Below are positions 1 through 6,165 of a stretch of 10,313 nucleotides of DNA, in pieces; position 1 is the first letter of the stretch; each line of letters starts with the position of its first letter. The stretch lies in assembly GCA_021789565.1 (NCBI GenBank), contig JAJYJL010000159.1, forward strand, positions 1 through 10,313. Reading direction: 5' to 3'. Below the pieces are notes generated by a model that did not search any database, was not told the origin of the DNA, and worked only from the letters and a program-made list of their open reading frames with translations. Position numbers and translations under genes: made by a program. The DNA is from Acidobacteriota bacterium. Its GTDB lineage: Bacteria > Acidobacteriota > Terriglobia > UBA7540.

Positions 1-1230
1 CGATCTGAATTAAGAGGACTGTTTCCCGCGTATCCGGCCCTGCTTGGAGCGCCCAACGGCCTATCGAGGTTCGCTCCTCTGCAGGCATCAGCAGCTTCGA
101 CATCAAAAAATGCTGGCGCACTGCCGATTTTGCTCCTCGTCGTGTGGTTATGCGTGGGCGTCATGATGTTGGCTGTCTGGCTGCTGCGCATGCGTGCGCC
201 GCGCGGCCGCTTTCTGGCCCCGTCCGAATCAGAAAACAGAACGCTTGATAAGCTCGCGCGGCGGCTTGGAGTTCGCGGTCATCTCGTATTGCGTACAACG
301 AGGGAGAGAATCGAGCCGGGGGTATCTGGCATCTTGCGACACACGATCACCGTACCGGAGGGCTTGTCAAGGGAGCTTGAAGCACGCGAATTCGGTGCCG
401 TTCTGTTGCATGAACTAGCGCACGCGAAGCGCCGCGACAATCTAACCGCTGGATTTGTCCATGTGCTGGTCTGCGTCTTTTGGTTCCATCCCCTCTTGTG
501 GTGGATCGAGCGACGGTTGCTTGCGGAACAGGAACGAGCGTGCGACGAAATCGCACTTCGATACGGCGCGGCGCCTGACGAGTACGTATCAGGGATCCTC
601 AAAGTTTGCCGATTCCACCTGGCCGGCGCTGGCGCCGGTTCCTGCGGAATTGCAGGATCGTCACTGAAGAATCGACTGGAGGCTATCATGTCTTTTGAAC
701 CAAATCACCTGATTGACCGTTCGCCGCGGGTGCTGGTCACCGCACTCGTTTTAATTATGTTCGTCGTTCCGTTTGTCTTCGGCTTCTTTGCCGGGCCGCC
801 CGGCTACGCTCGGGGTGCGAAGGATGAAGGGCGCGCTTCCACGCCGGCTGCACCCAAGGATCCCGTCACCTGCTATTTTGCCGGAAAGTCCTATCCAATG
901 GGTAGCGTCATCCGGGAAGGCAGCGGCGGCGAGGAGCAAATGTGTGTCGAAGACATGCAAGGACACGCTTTATTTGTGAAAACCAACGACGCGGCACGCG
1001 AGCGAAGCCGCGAAGTGATTGTCCTTCCCCTTCCACCGCCGTTCACCTGCCAACCCGCGCCTTCCGGTTCCGGGAAGTTTTGCGGATGCCAGACTAACGC
1101 GGGTCTTTCGCTGTTTTCGCCCGGCGCCGGTGTGTATTCGTCCGAGGGATATCTACGCTGCAGACTTGATGGCGAAGGCACGTGGCGCGCTGCTACGCCT
1201 GCAGAACGTGGCATTCGCGGCAAGAAGTAG
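1..1230 (+). CDS. M56 (BlaR1/MecR1-type) membrane zinc metallopeptidase, 5'-partial
   Basis: Integral-membrane zinc protease of the M56 type; relatives sense an outside signal and cleave a cytoplasmic repressor such as BlaI/MecI. The reading frame is open from base 1. The first in-window candidate start is a TTG at 130 with no Shine-Dalgarno sequence, so the true start probably lies left of the window. Counting from that TTG: a membrane helix at residues 2-19; zinc motif HELAH at 94-98; a second hydrophobic stretch near 108-125 (rich in V, F, W); the EQERACDE segment at 133-140, carrying candidate third ligands E135 or E140; a third helix at about 201-222. The remaining ~145 residues should be extracytoplasmic. 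They hold six cysteines (248, 272, 307, 318, 320, 344) instead of the penicillin-binding sensor of BlaR1. The stop (TAG) is 30 bp from that of the convergent gene. No repressor gene is visible. The family is clear; the signal and target are unknown. Confidence 0.85.
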   Translation, partial: RSELRGLFPAYPALLGAPNGLSRFAPLQASAASTSKNAGALPILLLVVWLCVGVMMLAVWLLRMRAPRGRFLAPSESENRTLDKLARRLGVRGHLVLRTTRERIEPGVSGILRHTITVPEGLSRELEAREFGAVLLHELAHAKRRDNLTAGFVHVLVCVFWFHPLLWWIERRLLAEQERACDEIALRYGAAPDEYVSGILKVCRFHLAGAGAGSCGIAGSSLKNRLEAIMSFEPNHLIDRSPRVLVTALVLIMFVVPFVFGFFAGPPGYARGAKDEGRASTPAAPKDPVTCYFAGKSYPMGSVIREGSGGEEQMCVEDMQGHALFVKTNDAARERSREVIVLPLPPPFTCQPAPSGSGKFCGCQTNAGLSLFSPGAGVYSSEGYLRCRLDGEGTWRAATPAERGIRGKK

Positions 1231-1260
1231 CAACGCTGTCGAAGAAAAAACGCCCTTGAT

Positions 1261-3336
1261 TTATTTGAGCAGTTCCTCGATGTATGCGTCGTCCTGGGCA
1301 TTGGCCAGGTCTGTTGTGTCGCCCAGAACGTAGCGGTACTGGTAAGAAGGCCCGAGCGCCACAACCTGCCGCAGCCAGTTGGTCGGGTCCGTCCACATCA
1401 CATGCCGCCTCCCCATGGCTTTCACCAGATCATCCAGGTCCCAGTGGAGAACAAAACCGGGTATCACCGCGTCCCACAGGTCGGCGGCCATGGTGTTGTC
1501 CAGTGCCGAGCTCAGGCTGTAAGGCGTCCTGTCAATCCAGATTTTGCCAATGCGCGGATCAACGGCGGCCGCGAGCAGCAGCCAGATACCACTTACGCCA
1601 CGGGCCGCAGCACGAATTGAATTTGCCTCCACGTCCGAACGGGCTGCCAGCAGATCAACGCCGCGCAGGATGTCATGCGCGCGCATGGCTGGCAGGTTGA
1701 GCCCGATCAGGTTGGCCTGCACGTCGGTGACGTAATCTCCGGCAAACGGCCCCTCATGGACTACCATCTGCGAGCGGCGCGGTTGCATCTCCAGCACCAC
1801 GCGACCGGCTTTGGCCATGTGCTCGGCGATAGCGGCCGTGGACATCAGGCCAAAAGCGTTGCCGCCTTCGAGCACCAGCACGGCGGGCTTTTTCCCCGGA
1901 GACGAAGGGATGTGCAAGGTGGCGTTGAGCCAGATGCCGGGAGTGCTTTCAAATTTGATCTGCTCAATTTGCCCGGCGGCATCAGTGGATTTTTTCAGGA
2001 CTTCAATCTTCGGCACAGTGCGGTCGGTGGGAATTTTGAGCTGCCGCAGCTTGGCTAACATCTCGGGGACCGTTCCGGGCTGTTTTCTCGCCTCAAAGTC
2101 GGTGCGAAGAATCTGGTAGAGCTTCCGGCTGCCCGGCTCGTTCTCAACGTTGCCGCTCGCCGTGACCAGAAGCTGGTGGTTGGTGTACATTTTGACCGGC
2201 TGCTCGTGGTCATCGCCCTGGCCGTTCTTGAGGTAGCGAATCATCCATTGGTAAACGGCTTCGCGGGCCACCAGCGGCATGCCGTGCCAGCCCGCCCCCA
2301 CCATAAAGCCAACCTTGTCCTGCGCGCCGTAAAGGGCGTACCACTTTCGCGCTTCCTCGTAGACCAGCCGCACGCCCTGGTGGCTGAAGTGGAACTGGTC
2401 GTGTTCGGTTGCCTGCAGCAGCCAGGGCGTGGGTGCGGAGAGTTCGACGAAATCAGCCGTGTCCAGGCCGCTCTCGAGAAAACGCGGCAGAAGCATTTCG
2501 ACGTCCGGCCCCGAGGTGGCAAACAGCGTCTGGAACGAACTCGGATAGCAGGCGGGAATCACCACCTTGACCCTCGGGTCCAGACCGCCCAGGAAGGTGG
2601 TGAGCGCGCCGCCGCCCGAGCATCCTGCGGCCCCGATGCGGGAGGCGTCAACGTCGGGCCGGCCGGCAAGATAGTCGAGCGAGTGCATGGCATCAAAGAT
2701 GAAGTAGCGGGCCAGCCCCTGGCCGAGCAGCATGGTTTGCGCGCCCATCTGGATGTGTTCGGGAACGGACCAGCCTGCAAGCGGCGCGTCGAGTTGCGGG
2801 CTGTAAGTCTGCTCGCGCTCGCCCTGGCCGATGGGATCGAAGCACAGCACGACGAAGCCCTTCATCGCCAGGTTTGCGGCCATGCGCTGGTCTTCCGGCT
2901 TGCCCTCCTGCGTGTGCCCTGCCTGCAGCAGCACGGCGGGATAACGGCCCGGCTGGTTTGGCCGGTAAAGATCGGCCGTGACGAAAATCCCCGGAAGGCT
3001 CTCGTAGATGACCTTTTCGATGGTGTAAGAGTTGTTGCGGAGCTGGCCGGTGACCCGGGCATTTAATGGGCCTTTGTAATCCGGCAGGCCGCCCATGTCA
3101 TCCAGCATTTGCTGGCGCACCCATTGCTTGCGGCGCTCCGCCTGGGCCTTCGTATGGATTTCGCCGACGGCCTTCGCACGTTGCTGCAGTTGCTGCTGGG
3201 CAATCTGGTTCATCCAGTCCACGAGTGCATCGCCGGGCTTTTCCTGTGCCGGGAGCGAGGGCAGGCAGAGGAAGATGCCGACCGCCAGCAGCACGGCCGG
3301 TTTCTTGTTCAGGTTTTTATTCGCGGATTTGTTCAT
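1261..3336 (-). CDS. Exported tandem alpha/beta hydrolase, acetylxylan-esterase-like
   Basis: Probable secreted or periplasmic serine esterase; the substrate is not determined, and acetylated polysaccharide is a guess from the family label. The 691-residue product starts with a signal peptide (lysine-rich n-region, hydrophobic core about 14-27, likely cleavage after SLPA at 30). Copy 1 (about 104-370) has the AGHTQEGK loop, the FDPIGQGERE segment, nucleophile elbow GCSGGG with Ser240, probable acid Asp313 (ATEHDQF) and His351 (GWHGMP), so a complete triad is visible. Copy 2 (about 456-691) repeats the IE..ESxPGI...PAVL pattern and the DPR block, but the nucleophile position is Gly580. The ATG at 3336 was chosen because the signal peptide follows it; a weak GGGGA lies about 10 nt upstream. 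The gene is divergent from the GH18 gene and convergent with the M56 gene. It could also be an S15-type or dienelactone-hydrolase-like enzyme. Confidence 0.85.
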   Translation of the reverse strand: MNKSANKNLNKKPAVLLAVGIFLCLPSLPAQEKPGDALVDWMNQIAQQQLQQRAKAVGEIHTKAQAERRKQWVRQQMLDDMGGLPDYKGPLNARVTGQLRNNSYTIEKVIYESLPGIFVTADLYRPNQPGRYPAVLLQAGHTQEGKPEDQRMAANLAMKGFVVLCFDPIGQGEREQTYSPQLDAPLAGWSVPEHIQMGAQTMLLGQGLARYFIFDAMHSLDYLAGRPDVDASRIGAAGCSGGGALTTFLGGLDPRVKVVIPACYPSSFQTLFATSGPDVEMLLPRFLESGLDTADFVELSAPTPWLLQATEHDQFHFSHQGVRLVYEEARKWYALYGAQDKVGFMVGAGWHGMPLVAREAVYQWMIRYLKNGQGDDHEQPVKMYTNHQLLVTASGNVENEPGSRKLYQILRTDFEARKQPGTVPEMLAKLRQLKIPTDRTVPKIEVLKKSTDAAGQIEQIKFESTPGIWLNATLHIPSSPGKKPAVLVLEGGNAFGLMSTAAIAEHMAKAGRVVLEMQPRRSQMVVHEGPFAGDYVTDVQANLIGLNLPAMRAHDILRGVDLLAARSDVEANSIRAAARGVSGIWLLLAAAVDPRIGKIWIDRTPYSLSSALDNTMAADLWDAVIPGFVLHWDLDDLVKAMGRRHVMWTDPTNWLRQVVALGPSYQYRYVLGDTTDLANAQDDAYIEELLK

Positions 3337-3384
3337 GGTTTGCGTTTCCCCGAAAGCTTCCAGCGCTGAGACGTGAGAGGTTGC

Positions 3385-3525
3385 TGAAAAACTGTTCGCG
3401 GTCCGTCATTCCGATCCCGCAGCGCGGGAGAGGAATCTGCTTTTGATCGAGTGAAAAAAACAAAGCAGATTCCTCGGTCCGAAAAGAAAGTCGGTCCTCG
3501 GAATGACGTGCATGGGCCTTTTTCA
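3385..3525. repeat. Long imperfect extragenic palindrome (REP/MITE-like element)
   Basis: Nested inverted repeats lie in the divergent intergenic region. The outer pair is CGTCATTCCGA (3404-3414) with TCGGAATGACG (3498-3508), a perfect 11 bp. The inner pair is GAGGAATCTGCTTT (3430-3443) with AAAGCAGATTCCTC (3462-3475), a perfect 14 bp around an 18-nt A-rich loop. Between the arms, the left side holds its own perfect 6-bp hairpin (TCCCGC/GCGGGA, 3415-3429). The right side instead carries a 7-bp direct repeat, TCGGTCC, at 3474-3480 and 3491-3497. A short outermost pair, TGAAAAA (3385-3391) and TTTTTCA (3519-3525), may mark wider ends. From memory, palindromes with GTCATTCCGA and GAGGAATCTGC are common between genes in Acidobacteriota genomes. 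No transposase is encoded. Function is unknown; the RNA would fold into a long hairpin. Confidence 0.75.
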
Positions 3526-3532
3526 AAGGCCC
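3514..3532. repeat. Perfect 8-bp hairpin next to the palindrome
   Basis: GGGCCTTT (3514-3521) and AAAGGCCC (3525-3532) pair perfectly around a 3-nt loop, TTC. No T-run follows on either strand, so it is not a classical intrinsic terminator. A terminator is also not expected between two divergently transcribed genes. It may be part of the neighbouring repeat element or an operator for one of the flanking genes. Confidence 0.5.
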
Positions 3533-3586
3533 GCCAAGAATCCTATGATGGACGGGGCCTCGAGTCAACGTGCCGCCGTTGGCGGA

Positions 3587-3615
3587 TTGTAGTCCGGGTG
3601 GTGAAGTGTTATCGT
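3587..3615 (+). promoter_or_regulatory. Weak candidate promoter for the GH18 gene
   Basis: TTGTAG (3587-3592) and TATCGT (3610-3615) are separated by 17 bp, matching a sigma-70 layout at 3/6 and 4/6 positions. This would give a leader of about 45 nt. An alternative -10, TTTAAT (3628-3633), lacks a partner -35. Both are weak matches in AT-richer sequence just before the gene, and an alternative sigma factor is equally possible. Confidence 0.25.
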
Positions 3616-3667
3616 CGTGTTCTGAATTTTAATCCTCATATGGCAGTTCCTGCCCAGGGAGTGTGTC

Positions 3668-5794
3668 ATGGTCAATATGAAATTCGGCGAGGGCCGTTTT
3701 CGTCTTCATGCGGTTTATGCCCTGTTGGGTCTTTGCGTGCTGCTCAGCGCGGCCTGCGAAAAAAAGGCGCCGTCGGGCCCGGCCATCGGCGTGCCCACTT
3801 TTACCCGGTCATTCACTGCCGCCGGCAAAGAGTACCACTATACGCTGGCCGGCCGCGACCCCGCGCAGGGCGGAACAACCACCATTCCCACCGTGCTCGT
3901 TCCGGTGTCGCTGGTTTTCGATGCGCCGGCGGACAAGGCTGGCAAGAAGATGGAAATCAGCGCTGCTCCTGACGTGCAGAAGGTGGTCCAGTCGCCGGTT
4001 TTCCAGAAGCACGCCTTCGTCACCGGGACAACGCAATACGGCGACGCCATCCAGCGCGCGGAGTTTTACAAAGAGGCCACGGCCAACGACTGGCACACGC
4101 TGCTGGGCCAGCCTCGCGTCAGTTCTCCCGTGCAGATCACGATTCCGGCCGCCAACGGATACCTGTTGACTTCAAAAAAGACCGGGCATTCGCTGGCCAT
4201 TGTGGACCTTGATTTCGTGCAGAAGGAACTGTTCAAGGGCCTTGCGAAAACACAGGCGAAGCCGGACGAACTGGTGATCGCTCTGACGAAGAACACGGAG
4301 TTTTACGAACTGAATGACGCGACGGTGTGCTGCACCTGGGGTGCGCACGGCGTGCAGGAAGATGCCGCATCGAAGGCGCTGCAACCGTTTGTTCTGAGCA
4401 CCTATCTCGACCCGGGCGTTGTGCCGGGTTTTTCGGACGTGCAGCCGCTTACCCAGCAGCTTGCCGCGTGGATGAACGACCCGCTCGACGGTTACAAGGA
4501 AAACGCTTTTCCGGCCTGGCAGAGGCCGGGAACAGAGAGCGGCTGCGGAGGCCGCGGCATCGGCACTCACTATCGTTTTGAGCTGCCTACCGACAGCCTG
4601 CCTGAACAGAATTCAACCGTGGTGCAGGCGGGCGGCGGCGAATACCATCTTGAGAACGTCGCGCTGCTGCCGTGGTATACGCAGAGTTCCAGTCCGGACA
4701 GTTTTCAGGGCGCCTACAGCTTTCCTGGCACTGGCGTGCTGAAGACTGCCGCCGAACCTTGCGCGCCCCGCCGTGGGCGCATGGAGGTTACCCCGACGGC
4801 GTCGCCGCTCGCAAGTCCTCACCCGCCCAACGGCCATCAGTTGATCGGCTATTGGACGGGCTACACGCGCTCGCAAACAATTCCGCTGCGGGACGTTTCG
4901 CCGCAGTGGGACGTCATCATCGTGGCCTTCGCCTCGCCCGTGAAGGGATCAAAAGCAAGGCTGCATTTTGAAACGCCGGCCGGTTACACCAAAGAGCAGT
5001 TCCGGGACGAGATCGCCGCCATGAAGCGCAAGGGGAAAAAGATCCTCATCTCGCTGGGCGGCGGCGGCGCGGTAGTCAAACTGGATACGCCTGAAGACCT
5101 GAGGAAGTTCGTCGATAGCGTCGGGAGCATCGTTGCGGACTACGGTTTTGACGGCGTCGATCTTGATCTCGAAACGCCTTCGCTGATGCTCAATCCCGGC
5201 GACTCGGACTTCCGCCATCCCACCTCGCCGTGCATCGTCAATCTCATCGACGCCATGCGGCAGCTTCGCAAGCGCTTTGGACCGAAGTTTATGCTGGCCG
5301 AGGTCCCCGAAGGGCCGCAGGTGCCGGCGGGCTATGCGACTTATGCCGGACAGTTCGGCTCGTTCCTGCCGGTGATTTATGCGACGCGCGACATGCTCTC
5401 GTTTGTGGATGTGCAGGACTACAACACGCCGCCGCTCGAAGGCATGGACGGCAACTACTACATGCCGGAAACGGCCGACTATTACACGGCCATGACCGAG
5501 ATGCTGGTGCACGGCTTTGACGTGGGAGGGAATCCCAAATCACATTTCCCGCCACTGCCTCCCGAGAAGGTGGCCGTTGGGTTCTGGGTAGGGCATTCGA
5601 AGCTGGAGCCGATTGAGAAATCCGTGCGCTACCTGATTACGGGCAAATCTTCCGGCGGCGAATACAAACTGCAACGGAGGGGCGGCTATCGTGATTTCGA
5701 TGGCGTGATGTTCTGGAATATCCAGGATGACCGGGCGGATAATTATCGCATGTCGAATGCCATCGGCCCGCTGCTGCACGGCTTGCGCCGGTAG
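3668..5794 (+). CDS. Probable lipoprotein: degenerate acidobacterial secreted domain fused to GH18 chitinase-type domain
   Basis: Secreted 708-residue glycoside hydrolase, likely cleaving beta-1,4 N-acetylglucosamine polymers (chitin or related glycans). The start at 3668 has AGGGAG six bases upstream; ATG 3677 is an in-frame alternative. The signal region ends in a loose lipobox (LSAAC, Cys30), suggesting lipid anchoring. Residues about 40-370 resemble a secreted domain I associate with Acidobacteria (pattern Y.YT..G.DP..GG.TTIPT, CC..G.HG, EWMNDP-like, YHLEN.ALLPW). Where I recall a HExxxW segment, this protein reads TQQLAAWMNDP (262-272), so metal binding is doubtful. A proline-rich linker follows at about 374-389. 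The GH18 barrel spans about 390-700, with SLGGGG (462-467), DGVDLDLE (495-502, catalytic acid Glu502 and the DxxDxDxE pattern intact), QDYN (583-586) and terminal-strand Trp683. GH18 is secure; the N-terminal assignment rests on memory. The gene is divergent from the esterase gene and has no partner downstream. Confidence 0.87.
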   Translation: MVNMKFGEGRFRLHAVYALLGLCVLLSAACEKKAPSGPAIGVPTFTRSFTAAGKEYHYTLAGRDPAQGGTTTIPTVLVPVSLVFDAPADKAGKKMEISAAPDVQKVVQSPVFQKHAFVTGTTQYGDAIQRAEFYKEATANDWHTLLGQPRVSSPVQITIPAANGYLLTSKKTGHSLAIVDLDFVQKELFKGLAKTQAKPDELVIALTKNTEFYELNDATVCCTWGAHGVQEDAASKALQPFVLSTYLDPGVVPGFSDVQPLTQQLAAWMNDPLDGYKENAFPAWQRPGTESGCGGRGIGTHYRFELPTDSLPEQNSTVVQAGGGEYHLENVALLPWYTQSSSPDSFQGAYSFPGTGVLKTAAEPCAPRRGRMEVTPTASPLASPHPPNGHQLIGYWTGYTRSQTIPLRDVSPQWDVIIVAFASPVKGSKARLHFETPAGYTKEQFRDEIAAMKRKGKKILISLGGGGAVVKLDTPEDLRKFVDSVGSIVADYGFDGVDLDLETPSLMLNPGDSDFRHPTSPCIVNLIDAMRQLRKRFGPKFMLAEVPEGPQVPAGYATYAGQFGSFLPVIYATRDMLSFVDVQDYNTPPLEGMDGNYYMPETADYYTAMTEMLVHGFDVGGNPKSHFPPLPPEKVAVGFWVGHSKLEPIEKSVRYLITGKSSGGEYKLQRRGGYRDFDGVMFWNIQDDRADNYRMSNAIGPLLHGLRR

Positions 5795-6073
5795 CCACGG
5801 TCCGGGCCGGCGCGCGCGTGCCGGTCAGGCGCAACTTTTCATCTCCGGAAGCATCCAAATTGTCTGGCCGGGTGCCCCCGGGCGAATCTCCGGCGCGACC
5901 CGGAAATTTGGGCTGACGAATTCAACTTTATCGCAACCCACCTCCAACGCAGCCGCCGACAGGGCCGCGACCGATTCACTAAAGAAAGTTTTCAGGCAAC
6001 GTGTGGGCCTGCCGGGTGTTGCGGCAGCAGGCGCGCGCCGGAGTTGGGGCTCCCGCTGTGCGCCGGGTTCTCT

Positions 6074-6082
6074 TGTTATACT
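6074..6082 (+). promoter_or_regulatory. Extended -10 promoter for metH
   Basis: TGTTATACT gives TG, one base, then TATACT (6077-6082; 5/6 match to TATAAT), an extended -10 element. No good -35 sits 16-18 bp upstream, which is usual for extended -10 promoters. Transcription would start near 6089 and leave a leader of about 75 nt before the ATG at 6166. Confidence 0.5.
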
Positions 6083-6101
6083 GAAATGATGCGGGGCGAA
6101 G

Positions 6102-6125
6102 GCCGGGGGTTGCGGCTGCCCCGGC
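6102..6125 (+). promoter_or_regulatory. GC-rich hairpin in the metH leader
   Basis: GCCGGGG (6102-6108) and CCCCGGC (6119-6125) form a perfect 7-bp stem with a 10-nt loop, inside the predicted metH leader and about 20 nt before the purine-rich AGGAAAGGAAA (6144-6154). It could affect translation or mRNA stability, but it does not match a known methionine or B12 riboswitch that I can recognise. Confidence 0.3.
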
Positions 6126-6165
6126 GGCTGATCCGGCAAAGTCAGGAAAGGAAAGTGCTGATCGC

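Larger units (their letters stand above)
5795..6165. other. Intergenic region between GH18 gene and metH; no convincing gene
   Basis: These 371 bases contain no gene I can support. Just after the GH18 stop there is a short GC-rich inverted repeat, CCGGC (5807-5811) with GCCGG (5820-5824). It lacks an adjacent T-run, so it is a poor terminator. A minus-strand open frame (6139 to 5825) ends in a protein-like stretch (..VGCDKVEFVSPNF..) but lacks a ribosome site and runs through the metH promoter. GCCTGC (6007-6012) and GCAGGC (6027-6032) form an inverted repeat about 45 bp upstream of the metH -10. No cobalamin or SAM riboswitch signature was recognised. Confidence 0.6.

Noticed and set aside
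1138..1145. Cysteine replaced by Gln in the MetH AdoMet-binding loop ([12 protein letters not shown], MetH residues 1137-1148)
   Set aside because: E. coli has Cys here, but from memory Gln at this position is common in other bacterial MetH proteins, so it is not unusual. The coordinates given here are MetH residues; the codons lie near 9574-9609.
1231..1260. Terminator between the convergent M56 and hydrolase genes
   Set aside because: The A6 run (1245-1250) gives a T6 for the minus-strand transcript, but no GC-rich hairpin precedes it.
2176..3066. 296-codon plus-strand open frame
   Set aside because: Antisense to the catalytic half of the alpha/beta hydrolase, whose signal peptide and triad residues are all readable on the minus strand.
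5807..5824. Intrinsic terminator after the GH18 gene
   Set aside because: Only a 5-bp CCGGC/GCCGG stem, and the few T residues come too far downstream (after 5830).
5795..6165. Cobalamin or SAM/SAH riboswitch upstream of metH
   Set aside because: I looked for a B12-box-like core and SAM-I or SAH features and did not recognise them; the hairpins present are simple GC stems.
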